Assembly: GCA_947561715.1 (NCBI GenBank) | Contig: OX387203.1 | Location: 7,192,001 to 7,256,000 of the forward strand | DNA: 64,000 nt | DNA from: Ascidia mentula | Lineage: Eukaryota; Chordata; Ascidiacea; Phlebobranchia; Ascidiidae | Direction of reading: 5' to 3' | Part shown: one piece after another, positions 36,552 to 49,093 of the stretch | Layout: every line of letters starts with the position of its first letter | Position numbering within the stretch: position 1 is the first letter of the stretch | Position numbers and translations under genes: made by a program | The notes under the pieces: model-generated | Told to the model about the DNA's origin: nothing | What the model saw: only the letters and a program-made list of their open reading frames with translations | Database searches by the model: none

Positions 36552-37924
36552 TTACAGTTGTGCAGTTTCGCTTGCTTCTGATTTCTGCTGACTTCTGGTC
36601 TTTGTTAGGCCAACATCACTTGAGCCACTCCTGCTGCTGTTAACTGTTGTTGATGTTGCAATGAACCTTCTGCAGCCAAATGTTTTCAAAACTGGATGCA
36701 GCCAAAGATTTCTTACACTTGGATTTCTAACACAGTTGACCAGAAAGATGAAAAATCCCTGAAAAAGTGAATGTAATTTTTTCGTAAATATTTTATGAAA
36801 CCATTTATACTATGTGGGGGGTATTTATACCTGTAGGGAATTAACAATTGTAAACAACCATGCCATAATTTCCTGGTAAGTCACATCTTCAGCCAGAAGC
36901 ATCAGAAACCCAAAAATCCATGTTAAGCCCATCATTAGTATTAGTGTGATGGCCACCATGAAGTCCTGTGAACTAGTTCTCTTTTGTGCAGAAGAGCGGA
37001 TCTGCAAAATTATTTGTCTTCAAAAATTAATTGTCGATAGCATGCATGGTAAGCTTTAATTTTTAACTATTTAATAACTGGAACATTTGTGTCATGCCAA
37101 ACATAAGATAAGTTGTGGCAAACATTAAGTGGAAAGCACCTTTTCCTTTTTGCAGGTTAAACTGGTGAACACGATAACAAACAAAATCAAGTTAAAAATG
37201 ATTAGCAATCCTATTGGCAAAAGAAATCCATAATGCAGAGAGCCAAGATGCAGCCAACATATGTGTCTTGCTTGATACGATGATATGAACAAGTTGTCAT
37301 CTGGTAATGAAGCAATTGATAACGTTCATTTTTCTGTTTAAATATTGTTTTTTTATTATTTACCTGGCCTGTATCTTGGAAGATCATCAACCAATATTGC
37401 AACACATGCATTTATCAACACAATGAGAAAGGGAACAAAGTATGCAACAATCACTGAAGAAGTTCGAATTTTATCAGATGATGTGCTCATCACCTTGAGA
37501 GAGAGTATAGGATATTGTTATGCATTGAAGTAGTTTGATGTTGGTACTCTTACCTTAACTAAAGCATTATATAAGTCATAGGCGTTAGCACTCATCCAAA
37601 ACCATGTTGCGAGCAAAAAGTAATGGAGGAATGCTGTTGATACGTAACAGCCTGTTTTGTTGTTCACGTTTCCAGCGCTTGTCAAAAAAATGATGTTCAC
37701 CACAAGAAGGCAGAAACAAATGTTTAGCAGAAACAAAGTAGGCTTCTTTGTTCTCAGAGCTCTATAAATTGAAGCATTTTTTAAATTGATTTTGTTTTTA
37801 TCTTACCACCCTACTTGACGCTGCCGTATATGACCAAGGTAAGCACTAGTCCGGCTATTGACAAACCACATCCGATGTAAGTTGCTACGTGAAGTGCGTG
37901 AGCTGAAGGCAGCACTACTGATTT
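36552..37924 (-). other. Gene C: seven-transmembrane domain and tail exons
   Basis: TM1 37815-37924; TM2-TM3 37554-37761; TM4 37364-37493; TM5 37140-37300; TM6 36831-37001; TM7 and tail 36552-36758 (stop at 36552-36554). The last exon differs from that of gene B at only about three positions in the first 140 bases, against about eleven between A and B. Confidence 0.88.
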
Positions 37925-40900
37925 CTGTATGGAGTTACATTGTTGGTTGATTGTGAATATGACATTCTGTGTTATCTACTCACAACAATCATAGCAAAGT
38001 GACCGAGTTGGTGGCAGTGAAATCGTGGATCTCCATCTGGGCCAGTAACAAGTCTGCATGTTTTTGGCACCCAACGAAACTTTTTTTGATCCAAATTTAC
38101 ACATTGAGTTCGTGTCACTTTCTCCTGTTCAATGTTTAAGTTTTTCTGTTAAAATGTGAAGGAACAGCGTTTGTTAAGGCAAATTACATATACCTTCAAC
38201 GGATTTGATGGTAGACGAACGCTTCCTTGACTTGTGGTGCGGTTATTAAAGGTGATGGTCACTGTTTGTTTGGTGTTTGGTACATTGAAGTTCTTTATGC
38301 GAGCTGTTATCACCTGTCGTCAAATTACAGCACTTTGTACGGTGCAGTTAGTGCTTAATAGAAGACTTACTACCTCGCTTATGTCATCTTCAACTGGTGG
38401 AAACAAGGCATTTGTCTTGTGAAGTACGAACGATACACGCACTGGACGATTTGCAATGTTACGCTTTGCACGTCCATAGTTCGAACTTATGGACATTGCT
38501 GCTTGTTCAATCAACTTAGACGGAATGACGAAATTGATCGGAGGTTTGTCAACCATACCCGATGGAGATTTTGGTGCAAAGATAGCGTCCGAATACTTTC
38601 CAGCTATAGGTGTTTTTTCTTCAATCTGTGCCAAACCATACGGATATCTTACATATGTTGTAATTGCATTTTACAAATCATAATTTTTGGAGTTAAAAGT
38701 GTAACTGGTAGTCTACCTGCACTGTAATGCTCTTGGTGATCAAGGTAAGAGATGTTGCGTTTCCAGGAAGCAAAACGCGGTCTGTAAAATCTTGCAAAAC
38801 TTTCAGCAGAGTCTTTTGTTGTTCCACTAGTTTTCTGCACAGAGAAATATTGTTTGGTAACTTTTTAGAAACGTGTTAAAACGTATCTCCTTTTTGTCAC
38901 GTGTTTTTCATCGTTACACTTGCAGCACAATCAGTTATTGCTGCAACACATTGGCCTAATCGTTACGTTTTGCTGAAAACATTTTGCTTATTTTACCAAT
39001 ATATGTTGGACTATATTTGAACACTTACTGTGAGTTAAGTTTTTCCTTGTTGAAAGATGACGATACTTGGTCTGTGACTAAGAGGGTATCCAATAAACTC
39101 TGTCTTGTGATCTATATTTGCAAAATAATCTTTAAATGGAATCTTGCCGAAAACTTATGTAGGCGACATTCAGCGTGTTTAACACTCGAACTTACCTGCA
39201 CTTTTGCAGGATCTTTCTGGCTTAGTTGAAGCAATGTGTTTGCCACTGCCGCTGTTTCCTCCGTTGTTAAATTAGCAGTTGACGATGACGTAAGTAGTTT
39301 TAGGTCCGTAATTTGAATGCTTACAGATTCGGTGGTTGCAGGTAGCTTGAAATTTAACGATATTGTTCTGATGTGTGTATTTACCAATTACCTGTATACT
39401 ATCTGCCCATAATATTCGACAACAAATTGATAGCAAGGTAGCTTATCAGCAATCTATTATTTTCATGCAACTGAATGGGTGTCACCTGCAGCGCTTTGGA
39501 CAGTATCGTGGATAAATTTACTGAACATGCTAAAACGTGGAGTTTCTGATAGGTAGCCACGTTGGAATCTACTGTGCCTTGTGTACAAACTGCTGACGCT
39601 ATTGATCTTCCTGTAAAACAGAGATACGCACTGTGAATATCCTCTTTAACTCACTTTTTTTTTAGCTAAGTTGAGACGAATTGTTAAAAATTTCCCATGA
39701 TGTTAAGCACTACTAAAAAGGGGTTGAACTGCATGCACTTTTTCATTTTTTCTTGCTTTACTTTTTGTGGTTTTGTTGCGTCGTAAACTAAAGCAACAGA
39801 AGAAACAAAAACAAACCATTTCGACACTTTTCGACAGAGTTTGGCGAATCGCCGATACTTGCTCGTCCGAAGGTAAAAGTTTTCCCGGTAACAGAATCAT
39901 AACCTGTTCCATTGCAGAATGCTGCGGCAAAAAATGATTAAATTGCGTGTGGACTTGCTGATGTAAACGAAGTTAATTACGTTTGCATGTAATTCCATCG
40001 CCTTCGTATTTTTTCAGACACATACAGGTGTATGTTGAATAGTCGGCGGAAGGTTTGCATGTTGCCAAGGCTTTGTGACAAGTGGTGTTTGCACACACGT
40101 TTGGTGATGTTGTAGCTGCTAAAGCAGAAATTAAAAATGATCAAAAAATGACTACATGCTAATTCGTCCATTCAATTTGCTACACTGGCAGGCCAATAAC
40201 TTCGGAATAAAATGCAACATTTTGTGACAACATATAATAATTTGCTATGTGCTTACGTGTGCAAAATATTCCATCGCCGGTGTAACCGTCTAAGCATTTG
40301 CACGAGTAGCCAGAGTTATCAACAGAAGGTGTACAATTTGCCAAGGTTTTGTGGCAGTTAGACCGCTGACATATGGGTAGGGTATCTGGTAAAATAATAC
40401 CCATATTCTATTGCCCAAAACTATATCCTTTTGTTAAATTGTTTTAAATGTTCTCATCTTTGAAATAAATACTTCGTATCACAGAGCTACGTTCGTGTCC
40501 TAAGGAAAGTTTAATGAGGACTGCACTAGTGTTTGAAAAGTCCTGCTAGGTGTTTTTTCAATGATTTATACGTATTAACCTTCTTTATAGCGAAGAAAGA
40601 ACCCGTTTCCATTTTGATTTCCCGCAGTCCTAAAAGTAACAGACACAGTCGTTGGGCTATGAAAAGATATATTGTTGATACTTCGGTTGTATGCCAAAAC
40701 TTCTCCATGGACGTTAATAATCTGGAAATCCAAAGACAGGTATAAATGTTTAGTTTATTAAGCAAAAGGTTGTTTTAAACAGATCTGAAATTTCAAATTA
40801 TCTAACATTCTATCATACATTTGCAGTATGGGCCTATATAATTTTTTTTATCGCAACTTTTTGACTTAACCTGAAATGATCCACTTCCCATGAGGGACAC

Positions 40901-43900
40901 TTCCACAATTTCTATAAACATTTCTCTTTCCCGCGTTGAGAAAGCGATTTTCCAATTACAATCCAAATTCGGAAGGTGATTGTATGGATATCCTCTTGAC
41001 TTTAGTTCCTGCCATTGCGTGGTGGCAGGAAGATTACCCCCACAGTTTCTAATGTCCACTTTAAAACAAATGAATTTAGCTAGTGATTAGGCTTTCATAA
41101 AAATATAAAAAAAAATAAGTATTTGACAATTATAAAGCTAAAATTCAGAGCAAGTTTTAACTTAACTGCCGGTTTAATAATTTTTCTTACAGTGCAAGGA
41201 TTATTTACTTATTGGTTGCACGAAGTCGGACTTTACGACTAATGATTAGCACAAAACAAAGAAAAGCGCCGATTGTTGCAGAAGGAAAACAACCTAGGCA
41301 TATCGAAACGAATGAGTAATGGGTAATATGGTCGGAGCTTTTTATTTTTGTGAGTTAAGTACTTGTTACCTTGTTCCGTGGTTACGTTTGCAGAAAAACG
41401 ACTTCGTCTGCTGTTACTTTTTGTCTCAAAGTAGATGCGCACAAACTGGGTTAAAGGCAATGTTTCCTTTAAAAATACGCTGACGTTCTGATCGGAAAAC
41501 TTTCTCCCCATATTGTACAGCTGCAAAGGAAGAACCAAGCTCTAATTACCAAGCATGCACATCAAAAACTTACCTCCAACTTGTCTGATGCTTGTAGGTT
41601 TAATTGTAGAAGTCGTAAATTGGTATAGTATCCGTTTGATGACGGTCTTAGTGACCATCCGCAAGTACGATTAGGTTGTGCGAAGTTTGGAAAACCTTCT
41701 GATGAAACAATGGTGCTGTTTCCGACTGTTATGTCGGACCCGCATCTTGAAACTAGTAAATGCATTGGGAAAAGTTGTGTTGACCATGCAAGATAAACAA
41801 CTGGAAACAATCAAATAGCATGTAGTAGTCGTTTGACCGGTTTGAAAGTGAACGTGCGATTGACTGTATGCTGGTGGAAATCATTGTACGTTTGAGGGTA
41901 GAGAAATCAATTACTGTTTTACATCTTTCTCTTACAGTTTGATCCGGTCCAATACGGTAAAAGTGTATAGCAGCTTGAAAACTAGGTTTTACCTTCTTTT
42001 AATTCTATCTCAAATGGTACAAATCCGTTTATGTTGCTTAGAGTTAAAAAGACGGTCAATTGATTGTTGTGCGTTACGATGTTAATATCCTTTGTAGGTC
42101 CGACGAATTCTCCCACGCGGACAAAGTTTTCAACCAACTACAAACAAGGTTTACAGATTCTATGCAAGTCACAGAACTCCAATTATCAAATGACATGTAG
42201 ATATGCAAAATCAGTAGGTTTGTTACGTCATTTAAGAGTAAAGACTTTTGGTCAGAAAAATATTACAAGGGTAAAAGAAATGAAATCTCTACCAGTATAC
42301 CAAATATTTGTCTGAAAAATATTATGCAACATAATCAAGCATTTTTTTATTTTACTGTAAAATTGTAAACAGCCGTCACCTGTACTCGAACGTAGCTTTT
42401 AAGGTGGGAAAAAATATTAATTATTTTAGTGTGTATGCTGTTCAAAAGGTTTGACGGCGAAATCTTCAAATCGCATTTGACGCCATTCACGTAAACAGCT
42501 TGCGACGCGAAAAGGTTTAATTTGTTCTTGACTTCGCTCACGTTTCCTCTGAAGTTGCAATCTTAAGAAGAAATAAATATATATTGCTCATGCCTCGTAC
42601 ACAGTGACCTCAACTATGGGGTGACCAAAAACTGGACCCTCGTGTTGCGATTTGGTGACGACATTTGCAACGCGAGACGTTACTTCAGAAGGCAACGATT
42701 TACCCATCTTTTTTGGTTAGTAGAGCAGTGATTTTCAAACGGTGTTCCGCAAGAAATTTATTAGTTTCACTGATATTCCGTGGAACACGGGTCGGAAATG
42801 ACTTGTTCACCACGAAGGGCGAAAATAGCTTAAAGGAAGTAATCATCCATTATTATCAGTTTAAATGTTCCATCGTGAATTGCTTAATTTAATGTTGTGT
42901 AATAAGGAGACTCGTTTTGTAATAAAAAGAATGTAATTGTGCGAGCCTGATGCTGGTGAAGTACAATGCCGCAATACTTAAAACAGTTAGGTGTTCCGCA
43001 GGATTATTTCAATAAAAAAAGTGTTCCGTCGCTCGAAAAGGTTGAAAAATACTGTAGTAGAGAATTAAAAAAATGTGTTATAGCTACTCAATTGGAGCTA
43101 TAATAATTACCTTGTAGAGCCAATGATCCTATAAAGGCAATATGTTGTTTGGCAGTTAGATTTAGCTCGAGAAATACGAGAGAATTTTGAACTCCGAAAA
43201 ACGTGAATGACTGCCCGGGGCTCACTGTAGCCCTGAATCCATACACGTCGTCATAAACCTGTGATAAAACTAAACGTTTATTACCTAACTTATTACTTTC
43301 CTAGAAAAAAATGAAGTGTCCACCTCAGAATGTTGTCAAATTTGCGATTCTTTCAGAACTTACTTTTAAAACAGTGGTTGGTGAAGAAGTGTTGGAAACC
43401 TGCAAACGCAATGTTAATACGGATCTTGACTCAATCCTCCAACCACAGAAAATTTGACTCTGGTTAGTCACTGGTATTTCGCTTGAATTGAACACGCCAT
43501 TCGTTTCCAAAATCTTGCGACCGCATCTAGGAACTTAAAAGCACGCTGTGGCGTTTCGTCCTAAATAAACAAAAAGAGAAATACTTACCTTCCTTAAACT
43601 TGAAGGTAACAGCATAGCCATTATCGTTTAGGTCTGCTGGAGTATCATGTACGACCAGCTTAACGTTGTCTGTGGGTCTGGAGAGCGTGAGCCACCTTGT
43701 AACCTGTATATAAGTTATTTAACTTTGTGAAATTTTGGGTTACATATGGAGGCAAAGTTAAATTGAAAATAATTTTTTCGTAAAGACCAACCTGAAAGTT
43801 ATGGCCAACTCTGTTTGTGTTAGCAAACTTGACCACTTCGATGTACAAACTTTTTGTACGATTGAAGTTAATCTTCCAGGAACAAGTTCGCATATTCACC

Positions 43901-46900
43901 GGAGTAACATTCGGCAAACCGTATGGGTAAGCTATGCGTTCGGTGGTGTTGGCCACAAAGCTACCTCCGCAAACTGTAAAGTTTCACAATTTATAGCAAA
44001 ACTGTTGTACAATCGAAATTTATTTTTCTAAAGAGCACGTTGTAACAGTTTGTGATTCACTACACAATGTTCTACAACATAATGAGCAAATATAGTTTAC
44101 CATTTCAGAATAGGCATCTGTATTTTATAGTAATACTGTCAAGCGTTAAATCAAAATATTTTATAGTAACGTAGTCAAGCGTTAGTAAATACTTTTTTAG
44201 CTCTGCTTTCTTGAATTGCCTTATGACGCGTTTTATGTTTGATATTTTTTTTCTGCACCAGTGATAGACATACCTCGAGTTTGGAACTCGCCAGTAAAGC
44301 TACTGCCCGAATGGATATGATTGCCCGTTTTAAAGAATATTCGCATCACGCTAGTGAAGACAAACAGTTGGTGTAGGATGGTGTTGTTTAGAGTCAGTTG
44401 ATTTATTGGGGACTCGTCGTATATCTGGATAAAAAGTGACACGATTTTACTGATAATTAAACAAACATTCTGTCTGTGCAGATATAAAATGTCGTTATAC
44501 GTTGCGTGGCAGGAATTTTGAAACTAATAATAAAACCTCATGTTGGAAGGCGACATCCTCGAAAAAACGAAATGAGATCGTGATGGAGTGTTTTGTGCAC
44601 TTGTCGTTTTGCTATACTAGTATACTTACCTTAAAGATGGTGTTGTTCTTTTCTACCTGGAAGTTAATTAAATCAAAAACCCTGTTTTCGCCTGGTATGA
44701 TTGAATAATGCACGTTCCAACCACAGTAAAGATTCGAATCGGCGTTTTGTGGGTAGTTTGGTGATTTGATAATTCCTGTTGTATTGTCCGTTGAGTAACC
44801 GCACGTCGGTACTGAAGAAAATACCAAAAACTTAAACTTAAATCTTTGATTAAAAAAACATATGCAAGAAATCTAGAAAGGGTATTGTTGGTCAATATGA
44901 ACCAGCGTCAAATAGCACGTCCGAATAAAATTGTAAGAACCCTCACATTTATGCACAAGATCTATGTTCATATTTAGTCCGTTGGTTGCCGAGTTTCTCC
45001 ATATTCTTTCATTTAATCTATTCTTAAGGTTTGATAAGTTTATTGTCAGCAAAAACGGATAATATTTACGATTTGCAAGTTTTGAGGTAGGCTACTAATT
45101 GTTAAGTTTCATACCTTCGCTAAACTCGATTGAAAAACCACTTATCCTCTTGGAACGGGCAGTGTATACAATGTTTAAAGGGAATTGATGAGCAATTATT
45201 TCATGCACAGGTTGATCGTAGTTGAAAACTCCGAGACTGCTAGTGTCTTCAAAAATCTTCATGTAACAAATATCATATGTGGTGTTCCTGTACGCTCGCA
45301 ATTACATTTGGGAATCAGGTTTCCAAAGAAAAACACTTTTATTGACAAGTAGCCTATTATTTCTAGCCATATTTAAGAAAATCCTTCTGATAACACAACA
45401 TTCTTCTTGGGCGCAAAGTATCTGGAGTTAAGTAGTCTAAATAAAAAAGCCAAAGCTAGAATGCTGTTTATCATAATGCTGGTAAACGTTTCGAACTCAT
45501 ACAGGGTTCATCATCAGTACTCAAATGAGCAGCTTGCAAAAAGCGTCAAGTTAGAGAGGGGAAACAAAAGACAGCAGGAAACAGCAATTTTTTTCCCAGA
45601 AGAGGATAAAAACAACAATCTACGATTCACAAAAAACATGATTTTGCTTGTACTTGCGTTTGACTGCAGCATCCAGTGTAGTTGGGGTGTATGGACACCT
45701 TTAGAAGTATACTCATAGATGGTTGTGTAGGTGTGATGGATACTTGACACCGAATGTCCCGAGCCTTATAGTATGGAAATCCCGGCGAGGTAACAGTTTG
45801 AGGCGTGGCCGTTGCTTTGAGAGTCTTCGCGCAATCTAAATGTCGTTTAGGAAAAAAAATTAGACTAGGAATAATTCACGACTTATGCGATGATTGCTTG
45901 CGTTTGCAGTTTGCGCAATGGATTGGGTTTATTTTGAGAAAATTGTGCAAACGAAGGCAATGCTTTTATTACTAAATGTTGGCACAGTGCCAGACTTGTT
46001 CATGTAACGGGATAGGTTGGTTGTCTTGCAAATGAAAAATCATTATGTGGTTTGTGAGTATACCAAATTCTAATGTATGTGAGAACTTGTTGTGTTCGAA
46101 AGATATGATCATTTATAACAGCTTTTTTACGTCCTAATGTTTCACTTCAACTGGAAACTCTATATAGACAACTTGGTCGGTTACGAGGCATTTTTGCCAT
46201 TCAGTTTGTTTATCGCAGACTAACTAGTATTCTAATAGGTAAAAAAACTTTACAAGCACAACCACTATGATATTTCGCTGTAGACATTTTACGTTATTAC
46301 GGTACAAAACTACTTACTTTGATAAGAGTAATTTCCACTGAAAGGCATGCCGTAATCTGGCCCGCTTTCATAATAAACTCGAAAAATAATCTCAGATGTA
46401 AAATCAATGTACTTGGGATGGGTGTTGAGATCACCTATGAGACCATTTCCATCATACACCTGCATTAAAATACGCCATAGTTCTCTGTGTTCTTCTTAGT
46501 TTAAATTAAACTTTGATAGGTTGTCCAGACAAATTAGCCTTATTGTTGTAGTGATGCCACTTTTCTGGTTAAAAATATGAAAATTATTACATGATTGTGT
46601 CGTTTTACTATGGTTTTAAAACTATCAACATATGAAATTTTAAAAGAATTACTTTTTAACTTTACTTATCAAACTAACTATATTTTTATGTTTTGACCTG
46701 CAAGATTCCCTTTTTTCCACTTCCAGTTTGCAGCATGTTTATTATAAGTCGAAACACTTTCGTTGTTTCGTGACTTGAGGTCTTGTAAATAATCCATCCG
46801 CATTTCACGTTGGGTGGTGCTGGTTGTGGAAAATTTGGTGAGGATAGTGATCCGTTTAACATTGTACGACTTTCATAGCCGCACTTGTCAACTGACAAAA

Positions 46901-49093
46901 TATAAGTTTGGGTTAAATATACAAACAAGCATGTTGGTATGTGATTCTCTACATTTTTATATAGTTTGTGATTCTGCCACGTTTGCTTAAGGTTTGCAGT
47001 TAAAATCTGTTTTGGGCTTTACAGACAAATGTCAGAACAAGCATTTTTAAAACAATAAACAGATCTTTTTCGTTTCGAAATTTCTGATTATAAAGAGTAC
47101 GTTTGTAAGTTATGTGGGTAACCGTAAGAAAATGACAACAAACACCTTGAGAGTAAAGCAGGCGAAAGCCCCTAATAGCGTCAAAAATCCGAACGTCAAT
47201 CCAAGTCGCGTTCAACACAAAGCTTAGATTGTTGTAAATCGTGGCATATCCTTGCGAAACAAACATGGGAATCAAGGGTATTTGAACAGTCTGGGCGTCG
47301 ATCTGCAACAAATACTCGTTTTATTTTCATTACCCCAAATACAATTTATTGCAATTTATTACTCTCATGCTCCCGGATTGTGAGTTTAGCTGGGCAAGTT
47401 TTAGATATACGCTTTTGCTGTTGTTGGCGGCCGTGATTTTCCAAGAGCAACGGAATCCGTGTCTGTATTGCAAATAGGGGAATCCGGGAGACGTAAGCTC
47501 CTGGTTTATGTCCGTAGCGGTGAGATTTTCCCCGCATGCTGGTAAAATGCAAGGTGTTATTGTAGTGGTGCCTGGATTCAAGGTCAAGGTTTCAAGGTCA
47601 AGGTTTTTATCTACATGGTTTCTCTTACCGCTGTAAGTAAATGAAGCATTGAATGCTAAGTTGGAACTTGGGAAATCGTTGGTTTCCATGTACACGCGTA
47701 GATATACATTGTGATAAAAGCTCATATTTCCAGTTACATTCCCGAGGAACTTTGTCAGATCGTACACCTACAAGCAGTCTTGCAAAGAACTCCGAAAAAT
47801 ATTTACAAACGCAGTAAACCGTTAAGTTGACACAAGAAGATTTTGATATTACGTTACAACAACACAGCTGTAGAGTCAGACGCTAAACTTCAGGATGTGC
47901 TTGACGTAACGATAAAAATGAGTAATTTCATGAACCCGATGTGTTTTATCCGCCCTATCCACAGCAGCACCCGGAACAAGGCCCCAGAGCTGTCATGTCA
48001 CGCCAAGACGCTACTACTGATTGCGCTTGAAATTACAGACTGTCCATTAATAACAATAACCAATTGAAGGTCTCACAAAGTCGGTATTCAACAGTACGTA
48101 CAGCTATAGGATAATTTTACTGTACTAAATTATTATGTATATGCGAACCTGAAAGACGTCCACCCCGTTGGTAATAGTTAAATTCCTAAAACGAACTTCC
48201 ATGAGCTTATTTCCGACACTGGAGGTGACACGGAAATCCCACCCGCAGTTTGTGTTGGCCGGGACAGAAGATGGAAATCCCGGGGATTGAAATGTTCCGG
48301 AATCAATCAAGTTTGTGCCACATGGATCGACTGCAAGGAACATTTTGCAGTTTAAACAAACAATTGAAAAAATGGGACAAATGCACCACAATTCACCCCA
48401 ACGTTACATACCTTCCTTATACTGCATTCGGAACGATATTTGCGTTGTGGAGGAGGAGGACACCTCGTATGTATATTGAGCGCTGATGAATCTTACCGAG
48501 GCACTTTGATTGTTCGCAACATACCTAACATCCCTTGCTCCCCCAAACACTTGACCAATAAGCTTACCGCCTTCGTTGATCTAAATTTAATTATTTTCCT
48601 ATTTTATGCAGTTCATGGTACCCCGCAGTGTTGATCAAAATTTAATTTCCATTCCCATGTTTTTTTAATTAACAACAAAAAAGCTACAAATGCAAACTTA
48701 TCAGCCTTTACCTCCAAGTAGCCGCTTCCTGAGAATTCAACCACGCGTAGGTAGATGTACTTCGATGGTGAAGTGGCGTTGATCACCCATTCACAGTTCT
48801 GCATGAACGTCTGTGGATCACCGGTGAAGTCGATATTTTGGAGGGAAGCAGAAGCATCGAGAAAACCCCCGCATGCTGTTAAATTATGACAAAGGTTTTA
48901 ATTGAGACGTGTTAAATTCAACATTTGAACTACATTAAACTTTTTGCATCGTTTTTACGTATAAATATCTCATATGCTATTATGGAAGATTAGAAGTACA
49001 TGCTCGTTTCTTAGCAATGTAGGTTTTACTCCTACCTTTGGTTCCCGTAATGAAAAATCCCACTGTTAAAAGCACAGAAGTTACTGCAATCAT
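36552..49093 (-). CDS. Receptor gene C: adhesion GPCR with 11 CUB and two EGF domains, intact
   Basis: The most complete of the A-C group. 39 exons total 5985 nt (1994 aa plus stop). The ATG at 49091-49093 opens MIAVTSVLLTVGFFITGTK, a signal peptide. Eleven CUB domains, two EGF domains, HRM-like, GAIN, GPS, seven helices and tail (...TAQL) follow. Most CUB exons and their introns are nearly identical to gene A, whereas the last exons match gene B and the signal exon and promoter differ from both. A 329-bp hAT-type MITE lies in the intron between CUB8 and CUB9. The LTR fossil ends only 84 bp past the stop codon, so the 3' UTR may be short or may run into the element. Confidence 0.87.
37984..40385 (-). 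other. Gene C: EGF1, EGF2, HRM-like, GAIN and GPS exons
   Basis: EGF1 40257-40385 (CHKTLANC, then GYSCKCLDGYTGDGIFC); EGF2 39981-40115; HRM-like 39817-39921 and 39486-39610; GAIN 39196-39345, 39029-39111, 38717-38834, 38374-38625 and 38194-38313; GPS 37984-38124. Both EGF exons are phase 1-1. The basic RAKR site is at 38461-38472. The GPS again ends CHQLGHFAMIV. EGF1 here is the reference for judging the damaged copies in A and B. Confidence 0.85.
42726..43054. mobile_element. hAT-type MITE, 329 bp, in a gene C intron
   Basis: Ends CAGTGATTTTCAA and TTGAAAAATACTG are near-perfect inverted repeats. The 8-bp duplication TAGTAGAG flanks it (42718-42725 and 43055-43062). The matching intron of gene A (between 12649 and 12944) has no such insert, so it arrived after the A/C duplication or conversion. 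Internal repeats of GTGTTCCG are visible near both ends. Confidence 0.88.
45400..45640 (-). repeat. Hammerhead-like repeat insertion in the CUB5 intron of gene C
   Basis: Nearly identical to gene A 15200-15440. Core on the minus strand: CTGATGA at 45511-45517, GAAAC at 45488-45492, and a hairpin with GTTTA/TAAAC arms at 45466-45470 and 45483-45487. The post-hairpin AGC departs from the canonical cleavage triplet. The limits of the insertion are approximate. Confidence 0.4.

Larger units (their letters stand above)
40580..49093 (-). other. Gene C: signal peptide and 11-CUB ectodomain exons
   Basis: Signal: 49036-49093. CUB1: 48712-48875 and 48412-48580. CUB2: 48149-48330 and 47629-47767. CUB3: 47363-47538 and 47146-47302. 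CUB4: 46698-46891 and 46318-46459. CUB5: 45654-45835 and 45115-45256. CUB6: 44630-44811 and 44274-44424. CUB7: 43792-43973 and 43589-43703. CUB8: 43364-43533 and 43111-43258. CUB9: 42380-42561 and 41993-42137. CUB10: 41574-41752 and 41370-41520. CUB11: 40871-41058 and 40580-40721. Length differences from gene A are all multiples of three. A short direct repeat (CAAGGTCAAGG units) lies in the intron after CUB2, near 47578-47608. Confidence 0.87.

Noticed and set aside
47578-47608. CAAGGTCAAGG direct repeat as a CRISPR-like or satellite array
   Set aside because: Only two to three short units in an intron; a simple local duplication in a eukaryotic gene.
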